This document shows, piece by piece, positions 21,235-31,355 of a stretch of DNA of 64,000 nucleotides. The translations under genes and the position numbers were made by a program. The notes beneath the pieces are model-generated. The model worked only from the letters and a program-made list of their open reading frames with translations. It was not told the origin of the DNA and did not search any database. The DNA is from Mesostigma viride (Eukaryota; Streptophyta; Mesostigmatophyceae; Mesostigmatales; Mesostigmataceae). The stretch is taken from the NCBI GenBank assembly GCA_009746045.1, contig RPFO01000246.1:2477911-2541910 (forward strand). Direction: 5' to 3'. Position 1 is the stretch's first letter. Every line of letters begins with the position of its first letter.

Positions 21235-23542
21235 ATGTCAGAGCCTACCCCTCCGGCTGAGAGCTCGCTGCCGTCCCCGCCCCCACCGGACCCTGAGCTG
21301 TATTTCGAGGCCCTTCCGGGCCGCTGGGTGTCGCGATCAAGTTACCGGGTGGCGTTGTGCAGCCGGCCCTTCAGGCCCAACATGCGGGCTTAGTCAGGGC
21401 GGCCCTCTTCGGGGTCACGTGGTATGGTCCTTCCCCTGATGAGCCGCACCAGCTTGTCCTGCACGGGTTCGACGATGCCGGACACTGTTTGTTGGGGTGT
21501 GGTTCCAGCTGTCCCGCCTTGGGCAGATAGATGCGGTTCTCCGGTGTTGCCGTGTGTTCTCCTACCTCTCCACCCTGTGGGCCGTACCTGCCTACGGGAG
21601 GTGTTCCCTTGGCTTCCGGCTGAGGGTGATGCTGAGGTAGACGAGAACCCCTGCGACCTTTTACGGGCCGTAGAATTCATGGAGATAGCTGATCAGTCGG
21701 CGGGACTAGCGGTTAGTGGTCCTGCCCCTTCGGGCGCCCCAGCCGAGGTACATTATACTCCAGATTATTCTGCCTCGAGCGCTGCGTCCGTCTCCTCGGC
21801 GTCTGTTCCTCCCTCTCCGGTCCCGTCGTCCCCTCGGTCGACCCGGGGTGTTGCAGTAGAGCCTACCCCTTCGGGTTTGCCTGATCCTCTTTCGGCGACG
21901 GTCTCGGCTATGCAGGCTCAGATCCAGTCCCTGACCACGGCGTTCGGGGCCTTCCTGGCGGCCCAAGCGCAGACTCCGGCCACGCCAGGTGGGGTGTCTG
22001 TGGTGTCCGCGCCCCCTACCCCTTCGGTTTCTTCGGCACCTGTGGTTTCGCCGGCGCCCCCTACCCCTTCGGTTGCTGCGGTTCCGACACCTCCGGTTGC
22101 CTCTGTGCCTGCGGCCGACGTTCCCGCGCCTCGGCGCGAGCCTTCAGCCCCTTCGGCTGTGCCCGCCGTCGCCCCCTCTGGGCCGTCCGCTGCGCCCTCA
22201 CAGCCAGTTCGTGGTTTCTTCAGCGACACGGGCGATCATCCCAGGCTTTGGGAGGGTGGTCCCCCGCAGAGGATCCCGGTGCCCGACTGGAGCTTGGATG
22301 GTAACCAATCTTATGCCGGGCTGCCTGTCCCTACGGGCCCTATCTTCAATATGTGGCCTGAGGGTGCACCGGCAACGGAGACCGGCGCGCCTGCGTCGAT
22401 GGCGGGTCCGTCACGGCCCTCTCTGGCTTCGGGTCCGGCGCGACCTCCTGTTTTACCAGTGCCCCCTGCGTCGGTGTCGGCTCCTGCCCCTGCGTCGGCC
22501 CCTGCTCGGTCCCTCCTCCTTCGGCCTCGCGGTCTTTGGCCGCGGTTGTTCGGTCCACCGGTCAGGATCCTCGCGCCACCCGCGCTGCCGATTCCCTCCG
22601 GGAGTTGTCCCAGGGTGATCGGGACAGGGCTCCTTCTGTGGTGCATGCGACGCCGGAGTCGCGTGACACGCCCATTCCGGGGTATGGTATGTCCGCACTC
22701 GCCTGCCGACAGTGTGACCTGCCGCGCGCCTCTGCTGAGCTTGCCATCTCTCCCATGTCCTACGGGTTCTCCCAGGTGTGTCGGGCGCCCCGGGATCGTG
22801 GCCTACCCATTGAGACTGATCGGCCTCCGTTCGACATGGTTATTTTAGCTGATCCGGTGTTCGAGGGTGAGATCCTGGTCCGGCGCGTCCTGTATCGCTG
22901 GGCGAGGCGCCACAACGACTTAGACACCTACGGTGGGTTCCAGTGGGCTTACCCTCCCCTCTGGGCATTATGGCTTCGGATGCCCTTACAGTAGAGTTTC
23001 CTGCGGTGCCGGGTGCGGCGTACACTACGGTCCTCCAGCCCATCCTTGAGTGGGATGCCCGCCGCCCGGCGCCTATCCCGGGCCAGGGTCTAGACTCCCG
23101 CGGTCACCCTCCTCCTCGTGCCAGCGACTACCTAGAGACATTCGGGTCGCGACAGTGTGTTCGTCGGTGGCGCTCCCGCGAGGTTCGGCACATCCGGTTG
23201 TGGCCGTCCAACGTGGAGCCCCTGGTGGACCTGTTCTTCCCGACGGGTATGCGCCCTCGGATTCGGTACCATCGCCTCCTCCTGCGGGCCCTTTGCCTGA
23301 TCGCGGTAGAGCCTTTCCTTCGCCTCTTTGCCTGTGGCTTTCTGGACTGGGCCCGTGGCCAGGTCGTCCTCACGCAGCATAGGTATTACTGGGCCTTCCT
23401 GGGCCTCTTTCCTGACGGCGTGTGGGCCGATGTTTTCCTCACTGTAGATAGGCATGACAATGTCGAGGATGTGGCTCACTACCAGGCCTACCTGGAGGTC
23501 CTGCTGGCCTCTCGTGGCACTTACCAGACGGATGGCCACTAG
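21235..23542 (+). CDS. gypsy-2 post-pol ORF, function unknown
   Basis: Located between pol and the 3' LTR, as in gypsy-1. It opens at an ATG (21235) with ELYFEALPGRWVSRSSYRV, breaks frame near 21390, and continues with an extremely Pro/Ser/Ala/Val-rich region (about 21840-22600). A C-terminal region rich in Arg, Trp, Tyr and Leu (22943-23542) ends at a stop just before the last untranslated stretch. Its end (HRYYWAFLGLFPDGVW, then YQAYLEVLLASR) aligns with the gypsy-1 ORF (HPQYLAGFLSLWPRGSW, then YQVAFEVDLCSH). The shared layout suggests a functional element protein; no enzyme motif or signal peptide is apparent. Confidence 0.6.
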
Positions 23543-23905
23543 ATAGAGGGCCTTAGGCCCGACCTGAGGGTGTTGTCCCTCCGGTATGTAGAGTCGCCCT
23601 CATATTCTGGCCAGTTGATTGGCTGTTCTTGGTCCTTAGCGCTGATGTGTTTACTCTGTGTGTCCTGCCCAGTGCCGTCCCCCCCGGCCAGGACTCCGTT
23701 CCAGGCAGTTAGGGGAACCTACCACCAGGCTTGGTGCTGGCTAACCCTACACCACCCGGCGTGGTGGTGGAGACCGTGTGAACTATTGGTGCTTTGTATC
23801 TGGGATGGTCTATCGATTGTGTTGGTATGTGCTGGGTGCATTAGGATTATTTTCCTACCCCTTTGGTTCCCTCCTCTCGGCGTAGGGAGAGGGCTCCCTA
23901 CCTTT
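23543..23905 (+). other. gypsy-2 3' untranslated stretch
   Basis: Between the post-pol stop and the polypurine tract. No gene or RNA is seen; a short ORF at 23570-24004 runs into the LTR and is not supported. Confidence 0.5.
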
Positions 23906-23907
23906 GT

Positions 23908-23918
23908 GGGGGGGGAGG
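23908..23918 (+). promoter_or_regulatory. gypsy-2 polypurine tract
   Basis: A G-rich purine run (GGGGGGGGAGG) lies directly before the TGTTACGTC start of the LTR, equivalent to the gypsy-1 tract. Confidence 0.7.
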
Positions 23919-24435
23919 TGTTACGTCGCGTAACAATTCGTTGTAGTTACGGACGTAAATTAGGTCCTTGGCCTCGGTTGTTCCTAGGTTACGTGCAGTT
24001 CTAGTTTGGACATGATTGTCCCCGTAACAGTACTGTGGTATAGTGGGTGCCTTTGGGCGCCGCGCCGCGTACTATATTAGTGGTCCTTATCCTTTTGTAG
24101 AATGTAGTGGACAGGCGTGCATCTGTGCACCTGCTTGTGTTTCTGTGTTTCTGCAGGCGAGGGCCAGGTCGGCCCGAGCCTGTTGGACCGTTGGTGACCA
24201 TTTATGCACGTTCCACTCCTTGTGTGGTCACTCGGCGTGTGTTAAATGAATTAACACATATTAGCTTGGGTCACGGCAGTTTAGTTGTGTTTCCTTCCTC
24301 TTTTCCTGGAGTAAACGGGTTTGATTAAATGGCCTATGGCGTATTACAGTAGTACATATGTAAATGCATTGAGATCTGGTTCGTCTCGGTCGTCTTTCGC
24401 TATAGGGGTGTATATAGAGGCAGCCTCACTAGTTT
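23919..24435 (+). repeat. gypsy-2 3' LTR, right end unresolved
   Basis: It starts TGTTACGTCGCGTAACAA, matching the first nine bases of the gypsy-1 LTR. It contains GGGCGCCGCGCCGCG as gypsy-1 does. I cannot find a matching inverted terminus; the LTR probably ends or is truncated where LINE-derived sequence starts at about 24440. Confidence 0.6.
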
Positions 24436-24442
24436 AGGTAGT

Positions 24443-25119
24443 ATCAGGACAGGTAGAGGTAGAGGTGGTGGCCGAGGCTTGCGGCGTAACAGTAATCCTC
24501 ATCCGAGCTGTCCTCTACTGTAATGGCAGACGAGGCGGTAGTGTAGCGGCTATCCTCAGGACCAATAACCTCTACCTGCGGACTTCTACCCTGGCTAGCA
24601 ACGGGCCGCGGGGCCCGTGGGGAGAAAACAGGAGCATACCCCTCGGGGAGGTGCTTATCGCAGATGGCAGCCCATTTCTCCTTGTCAATCATGCGGGCGC
24701 GGAGTACGGATAGTCCCAGAAGCCCTGCATCTTCAAGCAGTTGTGTCACATAGGTCCGGGTCGCGCCGCGCCGGTGCCCGGCGCGCGCAAGTTTGCCAGT
24801 GGGATGCGATGGGACAAGGGGACCCTGCCATAGGAGGAGGTGTCTACCTGGTTGGCCCGTCTTAAGCCCCCCGGCAGGGCCCACATCGGTATGAATTCAC
24901 CTGGTCTGTGCGGGCAAGATGGCCGGCAAAGAGGAGGCGGCGGTGTCGGATGGTATGGGTGACAAGAGGGAGCTCGCAGTAGTAGATCTCGGCCCGGGTG
25001 CGGCGTTCTTGGTAGCGGACGCCGAGGATATGACGGAGCATTCGAGTGACGGTGCCGTCAAGCTGCTGGCTCAGCGCCTGGTCCAGGGTCCACGCCTCGC
25101 AGCCATAAAGATGATCCAT
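24443..25119 (-). pseudogene. LINE RT C-terminal fragment
   Basis: The minus-strand translation has YGCEAWTLDQALSQQLDGT, TRMLRHILGV and IRHRRLLFAGHLAR, the usual thumb and post-RT signature of many LINE proteins. It is followed in another frame by a tail with GATRTYVTQLLEDAGL and MIDKEKWAAICDKHLPEG. The two frames join near 24870. No nuclease domain is visible here. Confidence 0.85.
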
Positions 25120-25551
25120 GAGCTTCCATGCAGGCGAAGATGACGCTAGAATAATTAAATTAAATTAAATTAAATTATAACATGTCTCCTTGATCAATCA
25201 TGTAGCACATATTCCTTAATTGCTGGATGGGTGGAGGTGGACGAAGCCGCGTAATCGAACGAACCTAACTAACTCTCAGCTATCTCGTCTAGAAAAATCC
25301 TAACGTACACTATGTAGCAAAACGCCCCTTCCGCGTGGGGGGAGGGGGCTTGCCCACAGGCCACAGGGGCTCGGGCGTGTGAGCCTGGACAATCTTTCTG
25401 CCACCGCAAGCTTAATTCTTGTTCTGCATAGCAGTCCATGAGAAGAGAGAGGGAGTGAATGCGGTGTTCAAACTGAGCTGCATGGGACCACTAGGTCGGC
25501 CAGTAACATCTGGATCGATGTAGTTCGTGGCAGGCTTGCCTAGCTTTCTAG

Positions 25552-25955
25552 GAATGTCCTTGGGGCCACTAGGTCAGGTCAGGATGTGCCGCCCTGGTTG
25601 GCCAATTAAGCCGCTGGGGGCCGGCCAGACCAAGGGCGGTGTCGACCTGACTGGTGCGAGCAAAATTAAAATGAAAGTATAACATGACTCCGTTGGGAGA
25701 TCATTAAATTAAATTGAATTTTATAACATGCCTCCGCGGCGCGTGGGAAGATCATGTAGCTTATATTCCTTGATGGGGGGTGGAGGTGGAGGCCGGCAAC
25801 ATATATGGGTGTAGTTCGTGGCATGTTTCCCTACCCTTTTATAGGAATGTCCTTGGGGCCACCAGGCCAGGTCAAAATATGCCGCCCTGGCTGGCCAAGC
25901 CGCTGGGGGCCGGCCAGACCAAGTGCAGTGTCGACCTGGCTGGTGCGAGCAAGAT
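25552..25955. repeat. Duplicated LINE-derived segment
   Basis: A block of about 110 bases starting GGAATGTCCTTGGGGCCAC is present at 25552-25665 and again at 25842-25955, both containing GCTGGGGGCCGGCCAGACCA. A more diverged relative lies at 24840-24930 inside the LINE tail. Between them are TAAATTAAATT runs (25150-25180, 25705-25720). Confidence 0.75.
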
Positions 25956-25983
25956 GTCCTACAAATGCTATCCTATACGCTGC

Positions 25984-26600
25984 CTAATCTCGATCGTCCG
26001 AAATACGAGGCATACCCTGATACAAAGACTCTAATGACCTATATGCTGGGAAAACCCTACATTCAGGACCTGTCGGAGCATCCTGTAAACCGTGCCGTCG
26101 AGCTTTATTATAGCTGCTGCAGTGTGTCCGTGAGTGTCCACGCCTCGGCGCCATACGTAAGCACCGACGGTGAGGACGAGGACCTTGAAGAGCATATGCG
26201 CTTGCGGTGCTCGCCCATGCAGGCCCTTCGAGCGCCAGCACTCCTGAGGTGGTGAGCGAACGGAGCCTGGCCCAGGCCAGGCCGATGCGGATGTCCATAT
26301 CGTCGGCGGTGTCAGGGAGCATGCTCCCCATGGCAGTTTGAAGCGATCACGTACGGAACGGGACCTCCATCCCGTCTAGCAGCCGCGGCTGCCAGCGCCG
26401 GTGGGCTGCTGCATGGAGGCCCCAATCACCATCGCCTCAGTTTTGACACTCATCTCCAACCCCGGCCACCGCCCTCGCCTCCAGGCCCAGACAGTCCATG
26501 CAGCCAGGTCTGAATGTGCACGGGGCGCGCGATTAGGGTGGTGTCGTCCGCATAAATCAGGTCGGCTAGGCGGTAGCCAGTGCAACCCCCGCCATGCTCG
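25984..26600 (-). pseudogene. LINE RT palm/thumb fragment
   Basis: Minus-strand reading gives a DLIYADDTTL-like palm motif (frame-broken around 26560), then GLEMSVKTEAMVIGASM and GSMLPDTADDMDIRIGLAWA. This succession is characteristic of the RT core of LINEs. Confidence 0.75.
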
Positions 26601-26650
26601 CGCTTAATAAGGATGTCCAAGCCGGGCTCGAAGCAGTAAAGCCATTACAA

Positions 26651-27422
26651 TTCGTTCAAGTGGCCCGCCGGAGCGGCTGTACAATTTTTCCCAGTGAGCG
26701 CGCTGCCAAGTGTACTTGTGGGCAAATTTTTAGGTGCCCCGTCACTTCGAGGTACTAAAAATTAGGCTACGGTACGAATTCAGCGAATTTCAGCGAATTT
26801 TCAGTCGAACCAAAGGAAGTGACGCCAACTACCAAAAAGTTTCCGTTACGAATTTTCAGCCCAACACTCGCGCAAAATGAAGTGACGGCAACTACCAAAA
26901 CGTTTCCGTTACGAATTTTCACTCCCACACGTTTGCACAAGAGGAAGTGACGGCAACTACCAAACAGTTTCCGTTAATTACGAATTTTCAGTCCCACACT
27001 TCGCGCAAATTTTAGTAGGGCTGCACGCAAGCTACCTTTCAAAATTTTGCGCTAGTATGGAACGCATTTCATTCGTCTGGAGGAACGCTGCCCGCCAACT
27101 ACCCCCGTTCAGAATGTTCCGCCGAAATTTACTTGAGATTTGGAAATCTGAACGTGCGCGCAAATTTTAGTAGGGCTGCACGCAAGCTACCTTTCAAAAT
27201 TTTGCGCAAGTATGGAACGCAATTCATTCGTCCGGAGGAATGCTGCTCGTCAACTGCCCCCGTTCAGAAAGTTGCGCCGAACTTTACTTGAGATTTGGAA
27301 ATCTGAACGTGCGGTTGGAGTTTCGCGGGGAAACCCAAGTTCCCTAGTAATTCACCAATGACGCGCTTCGAACACTTGTCCGCTAAAACCTAAGCAGCCG
27401 CTCCGGCTGGCCACTTAAACGA
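26651..27422. mobile_element. MITE-like insertion in the LINE with internal tandem repeats
   Basis: About 30-bp imperfect inverted ends (AAGTGGCCCGCCGGAGCGGC at 26658 and its inverted counterpart ending at 27416) enclose AT-rich sequence without ORFs. Inside are three diverged ~64-bp units around CAACTACCAAA..GTTTCCGTTA (26810-27000) and two ~160-bp units starting CGCAAATTTTAGTAGGGC (27004 and 27158). I could not settle a target-site duplication. Confidence 0.7.
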
Positions 27423-27876
27423 AACTTGATGCGCGCACGTGCCGGGCGGCGCATGACGTGATCGATCCACAACAATAATGAACAGATGTGGGGACAGGAC
27501 ATAACCTTGCCACACCCTGTGGTGAAGGGGGAATGGGGGTGGTGCCTTCGGCAGTCCGCAAGTGCTATCTATACTGCCTGTGAGCCCTCGATCATACAGT
27601 CGACGAATGGCAGCAAAATAAACGCTGGTGGTACCCGATCCAGAGCTAGGATGGCCCAAAGAGCCTCCCAAAGGACCGTGTCAAAGGCCTTGATATAGCC
27701 ATGCAACAAAGATGAATCTTGACCAGCGGCAAACTGTCAGGGCAAAGGCGACGCACCTCCTCCATCAATTGGCGCGCGACAAACACAGCCATGACAGTGT
27801 TACGACCACGACGGAAACCCATCTGAGACTCACCCAGGTGTGGGTCCAGCGCGGCGCGGAGCCTGTGCAGCATCAT
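27400..27876 (-). pseudogene. LINE RT core fragment
   Basis: Minus-strand motifs: LGESQMGFRRGRNTVMAVF and VARQLMEEVRRL, a GYIKAFDTVLW-type palm motif in a neighbouring frame, and RVWQGYVLSPHLFIIVVD, which corresponds to the LINE motif G-x-R-Q-G-x-x-LSP. Several frame breaks separate them. Confidence 0.8.
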
Positions 27877-27947
27877 ATGCGCATGATCGAGATCTTAATT
27901 CAGCGCGGCGCTCTGGAGGCAGACACCCCGATAGTTACCGGGCCGGG

Positions 27948-28870
27948 TCAGCAGCAGAGCCCTTCTTGTACAGCATGACGCGGATGGCCGTCTGCCACTC
28001 GGCTCAGCAGGCGGAGGCTCGTCATGCAGAGAGTGCTCAGGACACGGTTGCAGAACGCCAGCAGAAGATCCCTCACCGCCGAGTCAGGGGTCTTCAGCAG
28101 CTCAGCAGAAAGGCACCTGGTCGGCACCGACCGCCGCATCGTACCGCAGGCGAGCAAGGGCGCCGTCCAATTCCTTCGAAGTGAAGGGGTGGACGACGTC
28201 GTTGGTGGCAACTGGCAAGGCAGCCATGGGCAACCCCGAGACGGGCGGCCGTCTCGGGGTGAAGCGCGCGGCGGGGGGGGGGGCGCGAGCCCCACCTGTC
28301 AAGGAAACATTGTGGGCCAACCATGAACCAGGGGTCAAGGCTCAGTGACCGGCGCCGTGCCGTCCCCCGTGTGCTCCACCGGGGTGCGCTGCCGGGCCGG
28401 CCGCCGAGCCGGTCGAGGTGGTACCACATGTCCTTGCCCTGGTTGCGAGCTTGGCGGGCCTTGGCATCGGCGATGCACTGGGCCGCCTCGACCGCGTCCT
28501 GAGCGTGCTCGTAGGCCTCCACGAGGGCGGCCTTGAGCGCCGGACTCTCAGCAGCGGGTCCCGGTTACGCTTGAGGCGGGGCGGGCGGCAAAGACCTTTG
28601 GGTCCTGGTGGTAGAGCGGGCCGGGGCGGCGGCGGGGCATGACCAGCAGGTGCCGGCTGGGCCGCCAGCAACGGGGCACGCGCCGCAAAGCCCGCAAAAA
28701 TGGCAGCGTTGGGGGCACCCTTGTCCAGCCCGTCGACGTCCGCCCGGGCGTCCAGGGCCGACAGGTACTCCAGTCGGCACCGGTTCCGCGCGTGCTCGGC
28801 GTCCGTCCAGTCCTCAGGATCTCCCCGGACCGGGCGTAGAGCAGACCAGTCAGGGCGGGCCACCATGGCT
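27948..28870 (-). pseudogene. LINE pre-RT and RT N-terminal fragment
   Basis: Minus-strand pieces include PFTSKELDGALARLRYDAAV, a standard start of LINE RT domains, and a downstream SAELLKTPDSAVRDLLLAF. Upstream is an Arg/Ala/Pro-rich stretch. The frame is broken several times; a G8+ run near 28273 marks one break. Confidence 0.7.
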
Positions 28871-28907
28871 GGGGCGCGCGGCGCTCCCGAGGGGACATGG
28901 CGGGTGG

Positions 28908-28977
28908 TCCCACGCGGAATGGGGTAGATTTTTGCAAGAAAAAAACGCTAATTTCAATCGTCCGAAAACCGGACATT
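28908..28977. repeat. Inverted copy of the 63.34-63.41 kb flank
   Basis: GGTCCCACGCGGAATGGGGT and the following GCAAGAAAAAAACGCTAATT to CGTCCGA recur in inverted orientation at about 63337-63412. Each copy sits at the outer 5' edge of a LINE copy. Confidence 0.85.
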
Positions 28978-29349
28978 GCGCCGAAATTCTTGCCGAAAAT
29001 TTGGCAGCCGAGCGAATTTTTCGCCCGACGGACTTTGCGCCGAAATTTTGTGTCTGCCGTGCTTCGAACTCAACCGACTCCTGCTGTTGCGTGCACTTTG
29101 TCCGATGCCTGCAGGCCACGCACGAATTTTGCGACCGAAATATGACGACTAGACAAGTTTATCGACGACCTACATCGATCTATTGCCACTTTTGAAGTCC
29201 TTGGCTTGCTAGCAGCTATTGATTATCAATGCCGGGAACAAAATTGCCGAAAGTTTTTATTGAATCAGTACATATATGTGCACATGTCCGTAATTTTATC
29301 ATTCGCAATTTTGACATTGTCGGAGTATTTGACAACTTAGGCATTGCGC
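28978..29349. other. Gene-poor stretch
   Basis: I see no gene, RNA or clear repeat. CGAAATTTTG/CGAAAATTTGG-type phrases recur loosely. Confidence 0.4.
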
Positions 29350-29952
29350 CTAGAAAAAGGTGCCCCATCCGTCGATGTCAAAATCGCCGAAGGAGTACAC
29401 TCCCTGGTACTGGTCTCCCCTGTAGTTGGGAGGCTCGCCTGTATACATTTTGGTGTTCCACTTGGCCCCGCCGTTCTCCGCAGCAGCCAGGAACTCCTGC
29501 TGGGCCTCGGCCCTCAGGCGCATCATTGATACATTGGGAGAGCCCGGAATTTCCGTGCTCTCCACCACCACTCTCGCCTGATTGTCAGGCACGCATTGGT
29601 AAGCAGGGTTCAAATCTGAATCGGGTGGCACCAGATCGATCATGCCATTGCCGAACGCAATGACACCTGCACCCCACTGTGCAGAAGGTCCGAGCAACTC
29701 TACATCAATTCTGATGTTTGCAGCGTGCTCATTTTTGTCGACCATCACATAGGTATGCTGAGAACCGAAAATATTGCTCTGCTCCATTTGTGACAGTGTT
29801 AAATTTCGGCAAGGTTGGCTGCTTGCAATCGACAGGAAATTGGTGACCCCGACAGCCAGACGCGCAAGGGTTATAACTGCAGGTAGAACCCAAAATTTGT
29901 CGATAAGGAGTAATGGAAGGGCACGACCACCAGTCACTAGTATTCGCTTCAC
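29350..29952 (-). CDS. Hypothetical protein (200 aa)
   Basis: An open frame of 200 codons. The N-terminal 45 residues are hydrophobic (ALPLLLIDKFWVLPAVITL) after a basic start, which could be a signal anchor or simply readthrough of an intron. The rest is mixed with many Asn, Asp and Gln and ends FGDFDIDGWGTFF. I do not recognise a domain. There is no repeat bias, and the isolated position between a LINE and a MITE suggests either a small host exon or a remnant of an unidentified element. An overlapping frame (29729-29989) may be a shadow. Confidence 0.35.
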   Translation of the reverse strand: MKRILVTGGRALPLLLIDKFWVLPAVITLARLAVGVTNFLSIASSQPCRNLTLSQMEQSNIFGSQHTYVMVDKNEHAANIRIDVELLGPSAQWGAGVIAFGNGMIDLVPPDSDLNPAYQCVPDNQARVVVESTEIPGSPNVSMMRLRAEAQQEFLAAAENGGAKWNTKMYTGEPPNYRGDQYQGVYSFGDFDIDGWGTFF

Positions 29953-30108
29953 CGGACACCTTTTTCAGCTTCCGGATAAAATTCAGCAAGAGCAGCGGCG
30001 ATTAGATACTAAATATTGCGTTATTGGTTCGTACCGTACCCAGACAAAAATTGTACTAGTGACGCAATTGTACTAGGCGGAATGACAACTGCGCCCGGCA
30101 AATAAGTA

Positions 30109-30321
30109 TTTATTGCTCCAACCCCACACCTAACTTGTTCCGGAGCTGTTCGAAGCGAAGAGCAATGGGAGGGATCGGACCCGAGCCAGATTTGAGTGCG
30201 GAACATGATGGCTGGCCTACCTCACTCCGAACATTAAGGTGGACCCGGGTTCGAATCCTGTCAGTGCTATTCGCTTCGAACAGTTCCGGAACGATTTTTT
30301 TTGTGGGGGTGGAGCAATAAA
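30109..30321. mobile_element. Foldback MITE-like element with a tRNA-type B box
   Basis: Ends are inverted repeats of about 58 bases (TTTATTGCTCCAACCCCACA on the left; the right end, read inward, TTTATTGCTCCACCCCCACA), continuing to CTGTTCGAAGCGAA on both sides. Total length is 213 bp. GGTTCGAATCC, a perfect RNA polymerase III B box, lies at about 30249. No clear target duplication was found. Confidence 0.7.
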
Positions 30322-30609
30322 TTCTCGACATGCAGAAACAAATGTCGAATAGATTGTGCAAAAAAATATCGAAATCCTTATCATTATTTAAATATACAGC
30401 ATAAAATTATGTTGCAGTAAAAAATAACTGTTAATTGAAGGCCGCAAAAAATTATCAACTACCCTTAAACTTGACCTCAGAAAGATCTCGAAAAATATAT
30501 ACAATATATGCGGCCACCTTTTTACACCCTACTGAAGCCCCACTCTAAAGATATAATACAAGCCGAAACTAGGGCGTCGTCTACCCGCAGCGAGACCCCA
30601 ATTTCTTGT
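30322..30609. other. AT-rich spacer
   Basis: No gene or repeat that I can support. Confidence 0.4.
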
Positions 30610-31355
30610 TTAAGTCGGTGCCGGCCCCTCCGGGGCTTCATCCTTGATCACCAGCGCAGTAAGCCACTTGTCGAGCTCCTTGCTCATCCTGATGTCGGCA
30701 CACATTCCGTCGCTGCGCACGCGTGCTTCTAGACGGAGAGCCGGAGCGACGCAGAGATAGCAATTCACAAGCTCGGGCTGGCGTGACGGTGGCCAATCCT
30801 CAACGTTGAGCGTGAAATGCAGGGGGTCATGCTTATCCCGCTTCCAAATCCGAACGGGAAGAATGCCGTTCCCGGCGAGGAACAGCTCCTTCTCCCGTCC
30901 GTTCCGGCCCTCGACCCACCTCTCGAAGTTCTCGTCTAACACGATCGGCCCGGCTTCGCTTACAACCTCAGCCAACCAGAACGGGTGGATGGGATCGTGA
31001 TCCGTGTCCTTGTCCGATGGAACTGCCACATAGTCGTGGAGTCTCATCTGCCGGCCCATCGCCTCCCGCTTGTCCTTCAGCTGCTCCCCCGCGTCACCAT
31101 GCGAACCGGAGGGTTGGGCTGGCTCGGTGGCAGCAAACGGACAGTTTTCATCGAGCTTCCTGCATCATTGAACTCGATGATAAACGACCACTCGCTTAGA
31201 CATCCCTCAAACCGCCCAGCCAAACAGGGCGGACAGTAGCAGGAATAGCGCCTAATCATCAAAAGGCCAGGGTCGGACTTGTCCAGTCGCCACCAATGCG
31301 CCTTCTTGATGCCAGGCACCTCCTCCACCTCCGCGCGTCGGCCGGACTCGACGTC
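30610..31355 (-). CDS. Last exon of the transposase-like gene
   Basis: It follows an acceptor (ATGACAG before GACGTCGAG, at 31356-31357). It encodes [20 protein letters not shown], then a Cys motif [14 protein letters not shown] followed by Trp, a zinc-binding-like end that matches the layout expected for this protein type. One frame change near 31070 in a G5 run leads to a further 150 codons ([13 protein letters not shown] to [10 protein letters not shown]). The stop is at 30610. Confidence 0.6.

Larger units (their letters stand above)
15088..24435 (+). mobile_element. Ty3/gypsy chromovirus gypsy-2, 5'-truncated
   Basis: The order is gag tail, protease, RT-RNase H, a 1.7-kb insertion, integrase, chromodomain, post-pol ORF, polypurine tract and the start of the 3' LTR. 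Most of gag and the 5' LTR are separated from it by the Copia element. It is AT-richer than gypsy-1 with a similar protein, so codon use differs markedly between the two. Confidence 0.85.
24440..28930 (-). mobile_element. Decayed LINE (non-LTR retrotransposon)
   Basis: Fragments of one LINE reverse-transcriptase ORF follow each other in order on the minus strand, from the pre-RT region (about 28870) through the RT palm to the C-terminal Cys/His-like tail (24443). Frame breaks are frequent and two inserts interrupt it (about 25140-25960 rearranged sequence; 26651-27422 MITE-like). A GGTAGA-type short repeat near 24450 may be the 3' end. A similar LINE enters at 63418. Confidence 0.8.
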
